Assembly: GCA_002490425.1 (NCBI GenBank)
Contig: DKTZ01000057.1
Location: 1-53,218, forward strand
DNA: 53,218 nucleotides
Reading direction: 5' to 3'
Origin: Ruminococcaceae bacterium UBA7217
Lineage (GTDB): Bacteria; Bacillota; Clostridia; Oscillospirales; Acutalibacteraceae
The notes beneath the pieces were generated by a model. The model was not told the origin of the DNA, searched no databases, and worked only from the letters and a program-made list of their open reading frames with translations. Of this stretch, positions 25,620-34,674 are shown in pieces. The translations under genes were made by a program, and so were the position numbers. Position 1 is the stretch's first letter. Each line of letters opens with the position of its first letter.

Positions 25620-25756
25620 GTAAAATGTTGAATAATTGTCAAAAATAGTTATAAACTTTCTTAATTTGGGTTAATGTGTATATATATTTTGTTATTTTTC
25701 CACATTTTGCACAAAGAAAATGCAGATTAAAATTAACTAAACGCTGTAAATTAGAT

Positions 25757-25790
25757 AAAAATACAGCGGATAGCCATTTGCTGTCCGCTG
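25757..25790 (-). terminator. Terminator of the thrS-metallophosphoesterase transcript
   Basis: On the minus strand CAGCGGA(CAGC) pairs with (GCTA)TCCGCTG around AAATG, followed by TATTTTTA. Confidence 0.78.
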
Positions 25791-25817
25791 TTATCTGAAA
25801 TATTGAAATGACAAAAA

Positions 25818-27437
25818 TTATTCGTCAATTTTCATTTTCTTGCCGTATTTAATTTGATTTGCAATAAAGCCTGCGCCGAGAACCAAAATGAGCGGAATAA
25901 GAAGTATTATAACCGCAAGTACGGCAATTGCGATAATCCAAGGTCCTTTACGGCTCTTTACCGTATGTTCGGGCTTTTTATCTTCCGGAACAGGTCCCTG
26001 CTCACCCTCATGGTAAAACGGCATAATGGGAAGAACTGTGTTGTAAGCGGGAATTCCGCGGTTGTGAATGAGCGGCTCGGCAAAATCGTAAAGACTGTCG
26101 GCAGTTTTCAAGAGCTTTCTGACATTTATATGTAATGCGCTGAACACCGAGTCGAAAATGCTGATAAGACCCATTGCGATTTTGTAATGTGCGTCATCAG
26201 GGTCGTAAAGATTATCGCCGCCGTACAAATTAAGCACCATTTTAATTATAAAGTCGAGTACACTCTCGTCTGCAATAGGTGCCCAATCCTCTTTCTTAAG
26301 ACCTGTTTCTTTCTTTGTCCATTTTGCAACCGTGCCGATTTTAAGCTTGTTTATTATCTTCGCTACGGGTTTTATAAGCCAGCCGATTTTGTAAATCAGC
26401 TTTTTCTTGATTGACATTGCCGTAACCATTGTAGCAAATGTGTCTGTATCTCCTGCGGCGGCTTTAACCATATCGACAATCATACCTGAAAGCTGATTTT
26501 CAAGATAGCTTTTCATATTTCCGTCGTGAAGCTCGCAATTCGGTTTAACGGTTATAAAATCGGTTGTAGTGCTGACGACGTCTTTGGTAGGGTCAAGAAC
26601 AACCGTGCGGATTGTTCCGGGGTAGCCGATGGGCGACGCCGTTGCAATGTCATAAAAAGTGTTTCCGCGCTTTGAAACGTATTTGTCAATACTGTGAATG
26701 TGCGTGTGACCTGTAAGCATAAACTGAAGTCCCAAGTCAGCGTACTGTTCACGGCGAATGTCAAAGTCACCGTGCATATCGTTTTTGCCGATAAGACCGT
26801 AAATGGGCGAGGGGGCAATGAGGGGATGATGTGTCATTGAAATAATGAACTGACCGTTCTCCTGCGCATCTTTTACCTGTGCCTTTAACCATTCATAGCA
26901 GTCGTCGGATATTCCGCTTTTGCCCGTAAGGTTTGTGTCGTCGTTTATGGCGAAAAGCCTGTAACCGTCTGCAAGCTGAACAACGTATGACATACTGGGC
27001 ATATGAACGGACAGCGCCTGGTCGGGACCGAATTCACGGTACATTTCAAATAAATCTTCACGCTTTGCGGCAGGAATTCTCGTTTTTTCACCTGTTATGA
27101 AAGAATCTGTCTGTCCGTCGTCCTGATAGTCGTGAGTTGCGGTTATGACAAAAACACGCTTACCTGCATTTTTCAGGTCACGGAGCATTTCAATAAATTC
27201 TTTGTGTGAATCAAAGTCACCGTTTGTGGTGGTATCTCCCGAAAGAAGAACAATATCTGTTCGGCTGTCGGCTTTAATCTGCTCAAAGCAGGCGGCGAGC
27301 ACCTCTGCAGCGTCCTTTAAAAGGAGCTGACTTTTTGAATTTGCCTTTTCATAAGCCGTGCCGCTTGTGCCGAGTTTTTTTGAATAATAGTGTGTATCTG
27401 TAATTACAGTAAGAGTAAGTGGCATTCTTGTGTCCAT
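25818..27437 (-). CDS. Membrane-anchored calcineurin-like metallophosphoesterase
   Basis: 539 residues; AGAGG precedes the ATG. The metallophosphoesterase motifs are in order: TVITDTHYYS (usual D.H), VLLSGDTTTNGD (GD..), VITATHDY where most members have GNHD/E, MTHHPL, and GHTHIHS. The Ala-Thr in place of Gly-Asn removes a usual metal ligand, so metal binding may differ. Residues about 340-480 are a helical region of unknown role, and the C-terminus has one membrane helix (WIIAIAVLAVIILLIPLILV) with a basic tail. There is no N-terminal signal peptide, so the catalytic domain probably faces the cytoplasm. It lies 18 bases after thrS and is probably co-transcribed. Confidence 0.85.
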   Translation of the reverse strand: MDTRMPLTLTVITDTHYYSKKLGTSGTAYEKANSKSQLLLKDAAEVLAACFEQIKADSRTDIVLLSGDTTTNGDFDSHKEFIEMLRDLKNAGKRVFVITATHDYQDDGQTDSFITGEKTRIPAAKREDLFEMYREFGPDQALSVHMPSMSYVVQLADGYRLFAINDDTNLTGKSGISDDCYEWLKAQVKDAQENGQFIISMTHHPLIAPSPIYGLIGKNDMHGDFDIRREQYADLGLQFMLTGHTHIHSIDKYVSKRGNTFYDIATASPIGYPGTIRTVVLDPTKDVVSTTTDFITVKPNCELHDGNMKSYLENQLSGMIVDMVKAAAGDTDTFATMVTAMSIKKKLIYKIGWLIKPVAKIINKLKIGTVAKWTKKETGLKKEDWAPIADESVLDFIIKMVLNLYGGDNLYDPDDAHYKIAMGLISIFDSVFSALHINVRKLLKTADSLYDFAEPLIHNRGIPAYNTVLPIMPFYHEGEQGPVPEDKKPEHTVKSRKGPWIIAIAVLAVIILLIPLILVLGAGFIANQIKYGKKMKIDE

Positions 27438-27455
27438 ATTGCACCTCTTTACACG

Positions 27456-29369
27456 TTAGTTTATAGCTTTTGAGTTTATTTCTTCGAGAAGCTCATTAAC
27501 GATTTCCCCGACGGGCTTTGTACCTATGTCGCCTTCACCGCGTTTTCTTACCGAGACAGTGCCGTCCTCGGACTCTTTATCGCCGACAACGAACATATAG
27601 TTAATTTTCTGGAGCTGTGCCTCACGGATTTTGTAGCCGATTTTTTCACTTCTGTCGTCAACCTCGGCTCTTATGCCGTGTTTCTCAAGCTCTGCCTTTA
27701 TTTCAAAGCATTTCGGCTGATGTCTGTCTGCAATAGGAAGAATTTTTACCTGAACAGGTGAGAGCCAAAGCGGGAAAGCACCTGCAAAATGCTCTGTAAT
27801 AACGCCGATAAAGCGTTCAACTGAACCGAATACAACACGGTGAATCATAACGGGACAGTGCTTTTCGCCGTCTGAACCGGTATATTCAAGGTTAAATCTG
27901 CCCGGAAGCTGATAGTCAAGCTGAATTGTACCGCATTGCCATGTTCTGCCGAGAGAATCCTCAATGTGGAAGTCGAGCTTCGGACCGTAGAATGCACCGT
28001 CGCCTTCATTTATAATGTATGTTTTTCCTACGCTTGTAATTGCGTCTGCAAGTGCGTTTGTGGCAATGTCCCAATCCTCTTTTGAACCGATGTGGTCTTC
28101 AGGCATAGTTGAAAGCTCAATTTTATAGGGCAGACCGAAAAGGGAATAAACCTCGTCAAAAAGTTGTGCGATTCTGACAACCTCATCTCTAATCTGCTCG
28201 GGAGCAAGAAGAATGTGAGCGTCGTCCTGAGTAAAGCAACGAACACGGAAAAGACCGTGAAGAGCGCCCGAAAGCTCGTTTCTGTGAACTCTGCCAAGCT
28301 CGCCGTAACGAAGCGGCAATTCCTTGTATGAGTGCGGCTCTAAATCGTAAACAAGAATTGAGCCTGGGCAGTTCATCGGCTTGATTGCGAAATCTTCATC
28401 GTCAATAACCGTTGTATACATATCGTCGTGGTAATGCTCCCAGTGACCGGAGGTCTCCCAAAGAGTTCTTCTCATAATTTGAGGAGTTGAGATTTCAAGG
28501 TAATCCCATTTCTTGTGAACCTCGTGCCAGTAATCAATAAGCGTATTGCGAAGAACCATACCTTTGGGGAGGAAGAACGGCATACCCGGCGCTTCGTCGC
28601 GCAATGCAAACAGACCCAATTCTCTGCCGAGCTTTCTGTGGTCACGCTTTTTAGCTTCTTCAATTCTCTGAAGATGCTCTTCAAGCTGGGCGGCTTTCGG
28701 GAAAGCTATGCCGTAAATCCTTTGGAGCATTTTATTCTTCTCGTCGCCGCGCCAATATGCACCTGTGCAGGATGTGAGTTTAAATGCTTTAACGGCACCT
28801 GTCGACATAATGTGAGGGCCTGCGCAAAGCTCGTTAAAATCGCCCTGCTTGTAGAAAGAAATCGGCTCGCCCTTGTCTGCGTGCTCTTTTATAAGCTCAT
28901 ATTTGTAAATTTCGCCTTTTTCATTGAAATAATTAAGAGCTTCCTGCGGCTTCATTTCATATTTTTCAAGTGCAATATCTTCTTTAACGATTTTTTTCAT
29001 TTCTGCCTCGATTTTTTCGAGTACATCGGGAGTGAATACCGTTTCACTGTCAAAATCGTAATAAAATCCGTTGTCGATAGCGGGACCTATTGCAAGCTTC
29101 GTTTCGGGGTAAAGACGTTTTACAGCCTGCGCTAAAATGTGAGAAGCAGTGTGCCAAAATGTCTTTTTGCCGTCGATGTCGTCACCGAATGTAACGATTT
29201 CGAGAGTGCAGTCCTCTGTTACGGGAGTGCGCAAATCGCAGTACTCACCGTTAATTCTGCCGCCGACTGACGCCTTGTAAAGCCCCATACCGATGCTCTT
29301 TGCAATTTCGGCAACGGTAATTCCGCTCTCGAATTCCTTGATTTCATCTCTTAAAGTTACTTTAATCAT
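27456..29369 (-). CDS. thrS: Threonyl-tRNA synthetase
   Basis: 637 residues, standard bacterial length. An N-terminal TGS domain (about 1-62), the editing/SAD domain with HTASHILAQAVKRLYP, the class II core with motif 2 region RYGELGRVHRNE.SG, FRVRCFTQDDAHI, the zinc-site Cys in MNCPGS, and the C-terminal anticodon-binding domain are all seen. It charges tRNA-Thr and removes Ser-tRNA-Thr. A T-box leader with terminator precedes it and turns on expression when tRNA-Thr is uncharged. A metallophosphoesterase gene follows 18 bases later. Confidence 0.97.
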   Translation of the reverse strand: MIKVTLRDEIKEFESGITVAEIAKSIGMGLYKASVGGRINGEYCDLRTPVTEDCTLEIVTFGDDIDGKKTFWHTASHILAQAVKRLYPETKLAIGPAIDNGFYYDFDSETVFTPDVLEKIEAEMKKIVKEDIALEKYEMKPQEALNYFNEKGEIYKYELIKEHADKGEPISFYKQGDFNELCAGPHIMSTGAVKAFKLTSCTGAYWRGDEKNKMLQRIYGIAFPKAAQLEEHLQRIEEAKKRDHRKLGRELGLFALRDEAPGMPFFLPKGMVLRNTLIDYWHEVHKKWDYLEISTPQIMRRTLWETSGHWEHYHDDMYTTVIDDEDFAIKPMNCPGSILVYDLEPHSYKELPLRYGELGRVHRNELSGALHGLFRVRCFTQDDAHILLAPEQIRDEVVRIAQLFDEVYSLFGLPYKIELSTMPEDHIGSKEDWDIATNALADAITSVGKTYIINEGDGAFYGPKLDFHIEDSLGRTWQCGTIQLDYQLPGRFNLEYTGSDGEKHCPVMIHRVVFGSVERFIGVITEHFAGAFPLWLSPVQVKILPIADRHQPKCFEIKAELEKHGIRAEVDDRSEKIGYKIREAQLQKINYMFVVGDKESEDGTVSVRKRGEGDIGTKPVGEIVNELLEEINSKAIN

Positions 29370-29400
29370 ATATAACTCCTTTCAGTATATAAAAAGAAAT

Positions 29401-29664
29401 AAAAAAGCACTTCATCCCAAATAAAAAGGGATGAAATGCTGTAATTACATTCCACGGTTCCACCCGTATTGCGGATAAAAATCCGCCGCTCAAAAGACTT
29501 TAACGCAGTCCATACGGTACGGCTTAATCATTATAATATATGTTTTCGCCGACGCTCAAAAGCGGTCCTGCGGACAATTCTTAATGGCTTTCTTACAGCA
29601 AAACGAAAACCTCTCTGTAAAAAGAATACAAGCCCCAAGTTCTTTCTCAACGCTTTATGAATAT
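29401..29664 (-). promoter_or_regulatory. T-box riboswitch of thrS, with terminator
   Basis: On the minus strand the conserved T-box GGGTGGAACCGTGGAA lies at 29465-29450. It is followed by a terminator at 29440-29401: AGCATTTCATCCC/GGGATGAAGTGCT with a T-run. Stem I carries the AGAGAGG...CTGTAAGAA elements, and the specifier is probably ACC (Thr) at 29566-29564 in GGACCGCTTTTGAGC. Uncharged tRNA-Thr would pair with the specifier and the T-box to prevent termination. This fills the 341-base gap between thrS and the next gene. Confidence 0.93.
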
Positions 29665-29671
29665 TACATAT

Positions 29672-29700
29672 ATAATACTATTAAAGATTTTTTTTGTCAA
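29672..29700 (-). promoter_or_regulatory. thrS promoter
   Basis: On the minus strand TTGACA (29700-29695), a 17-base spacer and TATTAT (29677-29672), directly upstream of the T-box leader. Confidence 0.88.
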
Positions 29701-29710
29701 TAGTGAAATT

Positions 29711-30595
29711 TTATGAAACTATTTCATATTTCCCGTAATGAGAGCTTGAGCCGCCGCCTGAGCCTTCACAGCTTGCAAACATTCCCGGCTCATATTCTTC
29801 TATTTCTTGTTTATTTTCATCATATAAAAAATATCTTCCTGAAAATCTATATCCTTGGGGCGGGTTAATAACCAAGTGCTCACCCGCATTCGGAACGGCA
29901 TAAAAATCACTTACTGTCGCATACGGCTTATTTTCATTTCCTGCCCCGTAGTTGTTGAAAAATTCAACTTTAAAATATTTTGTCTTAACGGGTTTAAAGC
30001 TGAAATATACCATTGCCTCGCTTGTACGTAATCTGAAGAAAAGATTTTCGTTTTCGTTGCCGTACACGTAGCCGTACCATCCCCAAAATCTGTCGGTAAT
30101 ATTATATTTGCCGAGTAGCCTTAATGATTGGTAATATTCGACTCTGTTTTCTTCTGATGTTACCTTTGTATATATCAAATAGATTCTTCCGTCTTGCTCG
30201 ATTTCGCCGTAGTACTGAAATCCTTTTTGTTCCATGGAAAGTGTCAGCTCTTCTTTTGTGTCGGCTGCTATGTATGAACTTGCAACATCACCGAAAACGG
30301 GAATAGAGAAAAGCAGAGTAATTATCAAAAATGCGGACATAGTCTTTATACAGACTGCCATAAAAATCTTTTTGCGGTTAGCATAACGCAATTCTTTGTT
30401 CAATTTAACAGGGTCGCCCATTTCTTCAATAACCTTTTGAATTGCCTTGTCTTGTTCTTCGCCTGTCTTAAGAAAATCTTCAAGCATATCCTCCATATGT
30501 TCGCTGAGCTCCTGCTTGATTCTTAATCTTAACTTTTTATAAGGTATGCGGCGGCAGGCTTTGCCGAGAAAAACGCTGAATTCCGGGATAAACAT
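29711..30595 (-). CDS. Membrane protein with permease-prefix/DUF1700-like N-terminus
   Basis: 294 residues from the ATG at 30595, with GGAGGG upstream; the frame extends 13 codons further, but that part overlaps the padR end and lacks a binding site. Residues about 1-75 form a short cytoplasmic helical domain (LRIKQELSEHMEDMLEDFL, AIQKVIEEMGDPVKLNKEL), typical of proteins paired with PadR regulators (permease prefix or DUF1700). One membrane helix follows (MSAFLIITLLFSIPVFGDVA), then an extracellular domain of about 190 residues rich in aromatics, with no family recognised. It is the second gene of the PadR operon. Confidence 0.75.
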   Translation of the reverse strand: MFIPEFSVFLGKACRRIPYKKLRLRIKQELSEHMEDMLEDFLKTGEEQDKAIQKVIEEMGDPVKLNKELRYANRKKIFMAVCIKTMSAFLIITLLFSIPVFGDVASSYIAADTKEELTLSMEQKGFQYYGEIEQDGRIYLIYTKVTSEENRVEYYQSLRLLGKYNITDRFWGWYGYVYGNENENLFFRLRTSEAMVYFSFKPVKTKYFKVEFFNNYGAGNENKPYATVSDFYAVPNAGEHLVINPPQGYRFSGRYFLYDENKQEIEEYEPGMFASCEGSGGGSSSHYGKYEIVS

Positions 30596-30630
30596 AATGT
30601 GTCCCTCCGTATTGAAAATATTTTCCTGAA

Positions 30631-30957
30631 TCAAGCAAAGCTTAAAACTTTGCGTGCGGCGTCGGTGAAGGTGTAAAATTCACGTTTCTTTTTTTCGAGT
30701 TCGCGAATACCTTTTTCGGTTATTTGATAATATCTGCGCTTTCGGGCGGAATCTGTTTCTCCTATGTAGGAAATAACGAGCCCCTGCGCTTCCAAAGAAT
30801 GAAGAACAGGATAGAGAGAACCCTCCTGAAGCTCAAAAACATTGTTACTGCGTACTTTCATTTCTTTTATAATCTGATAACCGTACATATCAGTTTTTTG
30901 TATAAGAGATAAAACCAACAATGATAAATCTCCGTGAAATAAATCTTTCTTTGCCAT
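30631..30957 (-). CDS. PadR-family transcriptional regulator
   Basis: 108 residues, a typical short PadR: LSLLVLSLIQKTDMYGYQIIKEM, the winged-helix turn LQEGSLYPVLHSLEAQGLV, SARKRRYYQITEKGIREL. The family represses its own operon until it senses an envelope stress or small molecule. It is followed 35 bases later by the gene of its membrane partner. GGAG is found 11 bases before the ATG. Confidence 0.92.
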   Translation of the reverse strand: MAKKDLFHGDLSLLVLSLIQKTDMYGYQIIKEMKVRSNNVFELQEGSLYPVLHSLEAQGLVISYIGETDSARKRRYYQITEKGIRELEKKKREFYTFTDAARKVLSFA

Positions 30958-30997
30958 ATAAAACCTCTCCTTTACAATGCCTATATCATCTATGCAT

Positions 30998-31026
30998 ATA
31001 GTATCATAGTATTAGCAAAAAGTCAA
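30998..31026 (-). promoter_or_regulatory. padR promoter with possible operator
   Basis: On the minus strand TTGACT (31026-31021), a 17-base spacer and TACTAT (31003-30998). CTATG and CATAG repeats lie across the -10 (ATACTATGATACTATATG) and could be the PadR operator. Confidence 0.65.
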
Positions 31027-31081
31027 GTAACGCATTAACTGTTAAGATATATTTGTTAATAATTTATTTACAAATATTTCC

Positions 31082-31110
31082 TTGACTTTTTTTGCCTTTG
31101 GGGGTATATT
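31082..31110 (+). promoter_or_regulatory. hrcA operon promoter
   Basis: TTGACT (31082-31087), a 17-base spacer and TATATT (31105-31110); the overlapping TATTAT (31107-31112) is an alternative. It lies directly upstream of CIRCE. Confidence 0.75.
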
Positions 31111-31120
31111 ATAAACATAG

Positions 31121-31147
31121 TTAGCACTCTAACAGATAGAGTGCTAA
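31121..31147. promoter_or_regulatory. CIRCE operator
   Basis: A perfect TTAGCACTC, 9-base spacer, GAGTGCTAA. This is the HrcA binding site, placed at the start of the heat-shock operon so that HrcA represses its own transcript. Confidence 0.97.
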
Positions 31148-31176
31148 CAGGAACAAACAAATGTGGCGGTGAGGAT

Positions 31177-32205
31177 GTGAAACTGAGCGAACGCAAAGAA
31201 AAAATACTTGCAAGCATTGTTGAGTATTATATTGCGACGGGCGAGCCCGTAGGCTCAAAAACGCTTTTGGAGCATTCGCCTCTTTCCGTTTCGAGCGCAA
31301 CTGTCCGCAATGAAATGGCTGAGCTTTCGGCTCTCGGATTTATTGAACAGCCGCACACCTCGTCCGGGCGTGTGCCGTCACAGCTCGGCTACCGTTATTA
31401 TGTCGATAACCTGATGAACAGCTACGAGCTTCCCGTGCAGGAGAAACGGCTCATTGAATCAAGAATTTTAAGCGCATCGGGCGAGCCTCAGCAAATTTTG
31501 GAACAGGCAGGGCAGGTACTTGCTGAAATTACCAATTGTGCCGTTGTTTCCACCACACCGTGTGACGAGCATGCGGTTATCCGTAGAGTGGAGCTTGTTC
31601 CCATCGGCACCCGAACGGCTATGATGATAATGCTGTCATCGTCAGGAATTCTAAAAAGCAAGGTTTGTAAGCTTGACTGTGAGCTTTCCTTAGATATTAT
31701 TGAGCTGTTTTACAATGTAGTTTCAAAAAACTTTATCGGCAAATCAGCTGAAGAGGTAAGCGTTGCAATGATTCAAACCTTGGCGCTTTCTCTCGGCAGC
31801 AAATCACTTGTAGTATCACCGCTTTTGATAACGCTTTCGGATTTGGCGCAGATGACCGAACAGACACAACTGCTTTTACAGGGTCAGTCAAATCTTTTGA
31901 ATTATACTGATTACGGAAACGCTTACGAAATAATGGAGTTCCTGCGACGGAGTGACCCGTTAACCTCGTTTTTCTCTTCAAGGAAGAATGCGGATGCGCC
32001 GAGAATACTTATCGGCAAGGAAAATCAGTTCCGTGAGCTTCAGGATTCATCGGTGATTTTCTCAAATTACAGTGTGAGCGGCAAAGAAAGCGGCACACTC
32101 GGTCTTATAGGGCCGACAAGAATTGATTATGCAAGGCTTATTCCGAGCCTTAAATATTTAACTGAAATAGTGGGCAGTATAATGTCCGATACTTTGGAGG
32201 AGTAA
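31177..32205 (+). CDS. hrcA: Heat-inducible repressor HrcA
   Basis: 342 residues from the GTG at 31177, just after GGTGAGG; the in-frame GTG at 31141 lies inside the CIRCE operator and is rejected. The N-terminal winged helix shows ILASIVEYYIATGEPVGSKTLL and SSATVRNEMAEL, then IEQPHTSSGRVPS, the HrcA signature. The C-terminus has the GAF-like and dimerisation domain with GTLGLIGPTRIDYARLIP. HrcA represses the operon through CIRCE and is kept active by GroEL. It is followed by grpE after 1 base. Confidence 0.97.
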   Translation: MKLSERKEKILASIVEYYIATGEPVGSKTLLEHSPLSVSSATVRNEMAELSALGFIEQPHTSSGRVPSQLGYRYYVDNLMNSYELPVQEKRLIESRILSASGEPQQILEQAGQVLAEITNCAVVSTTPCDEHAVIRRVELVPIGTRTAMMIMLSSSGILKSKVCKLDCELSLDIIELFYNVVSKNFIGKSAEEVSVAMIQTLALSLGSKSLVVSPLLITLSDLAQMTEQTQLLLQGQSNLLNYTDYGNAYEIMEFLRRSDPLTSFFSSRKNADAPRILIGKENQFRELQDSSVIFSNYSVSGKESGTLGLIGPTRIDYARLIPSLKYLTEIVGSIMSDTLEE

Positions 32206-32206
32206 A

Positions 32207-32719
32207 ATGAGCAAGGAAAAGACTAAGAAGGAAGAAACAACGGAAGAGGTAAAGAATGAAGCGGCACAGAGCGAGCCGACGCCCGAAGAAAAGCTTGCCG
32301 CAGAGTTAAATGAAACTAAAGATAATCTTTTGCGGATAATGGCTGAATACGACAATTTCCGTAAACGCAGTCAAAAAGAAAAAGAGGCGGCATTCGGCGA
32401 CAGCAAGGCAAATGTGATTTCCGAGTTCTTACCGCTTTATGATAATTTCGGCAGAGCTGAAAATCAGGAAGCAACTGATTTAGATTCATACAGAAAAGGA
32501 ATCCAAATGATTTACAATCAGTTCGGCGAAATTCTTAAAAAGCTCGGCGTGGAGGAATTCGGCGAAAAAGGTGATACCTTTGACCCGAATATTCACAATG
32601 CAGTAATGCACGATGATGACCCCGAAGCACCCGAAAACAGCATTACAGAGGTTTTCTCAAAGGGATACAAATTGGGCGACAGAATAGTCCGCCCCGCAAT
32701 AGTTAAGGTAGTCAATTAA
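32207..32719 (+). CDS. grpE: Nucleotide exchange factor GrpE
   Basis: 170 residues. A charged, probably disordered N-terminus (about 1-38) leads to a long coiled coil (KLAAELNETKDNLLRIMAEYDNFRKRS) and the beta-domain with GVEEFGEKGDTFDPNIHNAVMH and VFSKGYKLGDRIVRPA. It releases ADP from DnaK. GGAGG lies 7 bases upstream, and the start is 1 base after the hrcA stop. Confidence 0.97.
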   Translation: MSKEKTKKEETTEEVKNEAAQSEPTPEEKLAAELNETKDNLLRIMAEYDNFRKRSQKEKEAAFGDSKANVISEFLPLYDNFGRAENQEATDLDSYRKGIQMIYNQFGEILKKLGVEEFGEKGDTFDPNIHNAVMHDDDPEAPENSITEVFSKGYKLGDRIVRPAIVKVVN

Positions 32720-32752
32720 ATTTATATAAAACAAATTTTGGAGGTATATATC

Positions 32753-34597
32753 ATGGCAAAGGTAATTGGTATTGACTTAGGTACAACAAATTCATGCGTA
32801 GCAGTAATCGAGGGCGGCGAGCCGGTAGTTATCGCAAACGCAGAGGGTGCAAGAACAACTCCTTCAGTTGTAGCATTCTCAAAAACAGGCGAAAGAATGG
32901 TAGGCCAGGTTGCAAAGCGCCAGGCTATCACAAACCCCGACAGAACAGTTTCTTCAATTAAAAGACATATGGGTTCGGATTATAAGGTAGCAATTGACGA
33001 TAAAAGCTACACTCCTCAGGAAATTTCAGCGATGATTCTTCAAAAGCTGAAGGGCGACGCCGAAGCTTATCTCGGCGGCAAGGTAACAGAGGCTGTTATC
33101 ACCGTTCCCGCTTACTTTACAGACTCACAGCGTCAGGCAACAAAGGACGCAGGTAAAATTGCAGGTCTTGATGTAAAGAGAATTATCAACGAGCCTACAG
33201 CGGCAGCTCTCGCTTACGGTATTGACAAGGAAGACGACCAAAAGGTTATGGTTTATGACCTCGGCGGCGGCACATTCGACGTATCAATAATTGAAATGGG
33301 CGACGGCGTTCAGGAAGTTCTCGCAACAGCAGGTAATAACCGTTTGGGCGGCGACGACTTTGACCAGAGAATTATCGATTGGCTTGCAGATGAATTCAAG
33401 AAAGAACAGGGTATTGACCTTCGTTCTGACAAAATGGCAATGCAAAGACTTAAAGAGGCTGCAGAAAAAGCAAAGATTGAGCTTTCGGGCGTTACAACCT
33501 CACAGATTTCGCTTCCGTTCATAACCGCTGACGCAACAGGCCCCAAGCATCTTGAAACAACTCTTACAAGAGCAAAGTTCAATGAAATGACAGCAGACCT
33601 TGTTGAAGCTACAATGGGTCCTGTTCGTCAGGCACTTTCAGACTCAGGTCTTGAGCCTTCACAGCTCAACAAAATCCTTATGGTAGGCGGTTCTTCAAGA
33701 ATACCTGCTGTTCAGGATGCAGTTAAAAAATATACAGGCAAAGAGCCTTTTAAGGGCATTAACCCCGACGAATGTGTTGCAGTCGGTGCGGCAATTCAGG
33801 GCGGTGTTCTCGGCGGCGAGGTTGAAGGACTTTTGCTTCTCGACGTTACTCCTTTGTCACTCGGTATTGAAACAATGGGCGGAGTAAATACAAAGATTAT
33901 TGAAAGAAATACAACAATCCCTACAAAGAAGAGCCAGATTTTCTCAACGGCGGCTGATAATCAGACATCTGTTGAGGTTCATGTTCTTCAGGGCGAAAGA
34001 GAATTTGCAAGAGATAACAAAACACTCGGAATTTTCCACCTTGACGGAATTCTCCCTGCAAGAAGAGGTACTCCCCAAATTGAGGTAACATTTGATATTG
34101 ACGCAAACGGAATTGTTCACGTTTCTGCAAAAGACCTCGGCACTCAGAAAGAGCAGTCAATTTCAATTACATCTTCCACAAATATGTCTAAGGAAGACGT
34201 TGAAAAGGCTGTTAAAGAGGCTGAGCAGTTCGCTGAAGAGGATAAGAAACGCAAAGAGGCTGTTGACGCAAGAAATGAAGCAGACCAGATGGTTTACCAG
34301 TGTGAAAAGATTCTTGCAGATGAGGGCGACAAGTTCCAGGAAGCTGATAAGACAGAGCTTCAGACAAAGATTGATGCTCTTAAAGAGGCTCTCAAGGGTG
34401 AAGATATAGACGCTATTAAGTCAAAGCAAGAGGAGCTTACTCAGCAGTTCTATAAGATTTCCGAAGAGCTTTATAAGCAGGCTCAGGCGGCAGCCGGCGC
34501 ACAGGGCGCGCCCAACGGCGACACAAATGCTAACGGCGGTGCGGCAGCAGACGGTTATTACGACGCCGATTTTAAGGACGTTGATGACAATAACTGA
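32753..34597 (+). CDS. dnaK: Chaperone DnaK (Hsp70)
   Basis: 614 residues from the ATG at 32753, with TTGGAGG upstream; the frame extends five codons to a TTG that contains that site. Nucleotide-binding domain motifs are GIDLGTTNSCVA, VITVPAYFTDSQRQATKDA, VYDLGGGTFDVSI and MVGGSSRIPAVQ. The substrate-binding domain has LLDVTPLSLGIET and the lid ends in an Ala/Gly/Asn-rich tail. It refolds proteins with DnaJ and GrpE. The codons are strongly biased, as in highly expressed genes. Confidence 0.98.
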   Translation: MAKVIGIDLGTTNSCVAVIEGGEPVVIANAEGARTTPSVVAFSKTGERMVGQVAKRQAITNPDRTVSSIKRHMGSDYKVAIDDKSYTPQEISAMILQKLKGDAEAYLGGKVTEAVITVPAYFTDSQRQATKDAGKIAGLDVKRIINEPTAAALAYGIDKEDDQKVMVYDLGGGTFDVSIIEMGDGVQEVLATAGNNRLGGDDFDQRIIDWLADEFKKEQGIDLRSDKMAMQRLKEAAEKAKIELSGVTTSQISLPFITADATGPKHLETTLTRAKFNEMTADLVEATMGPVRQALSDSGLEPSQLNKILMVGGSSRIPAVQDAVKKYTGKEPFKGINPDECVAVGAAIQGGVLGGEVEGLLLLDVTPLSLGIETMGGVNTKIIERNTTIPTKKSQIFSTAADNQTSVEVHVLQGEREFARDNKTLGIFHLDGILPARRGTPQIEVTFDIDANGIVHVSAKDLGTQKEQSISITSSTNMSKEDVEKAVKEAEQFAEEDKKRKEAVDARNEADQMVYQCEKILADEGDKFQEADKTELQTKIDALKEALKGEDIDAIKSKQEELTQQFYKISEELYKQAQAAAGAQGAPNGDTNANGGAAADGYYDADFKDVDDNN

Positions 34598-34610
34598 TTA
34601 ACACCGTTTT

Positions 34611-34642
34611 TGTATGGGACGATGTCTTCATCGCCCCATACA
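34611..34642 (+). other. Hairpin between dnaK and dnaJ
   Basis: TGTATGGGACGATG and CATCGCCCCATACA form a long stem around TCTT with one mismatch. No T-run follows, so it is more likely an mRNA processing or stability element that sets unequal DnaK/DnaJ levels than a terminator. Confidence 0.6.
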
Positions 34643-34674
34643 GCGGTTTATAAAGTTCTGTTTGGAGAAGATTT

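Noticed and set aside
28515..29135. 206-codon open frame antisense to thrS
   Set aside because: It lies wholly inside thrS, has no binding site, and its protein has no sensible composition; a shadow of a biased coding strand.
31141..31176. HrcA start at the GTG inside CIRCE
   Set aside because: The operator occupies this segment, and GTG at 31177 follows a Shine-Dalgarno and gives the usual HrcA N-terminus.
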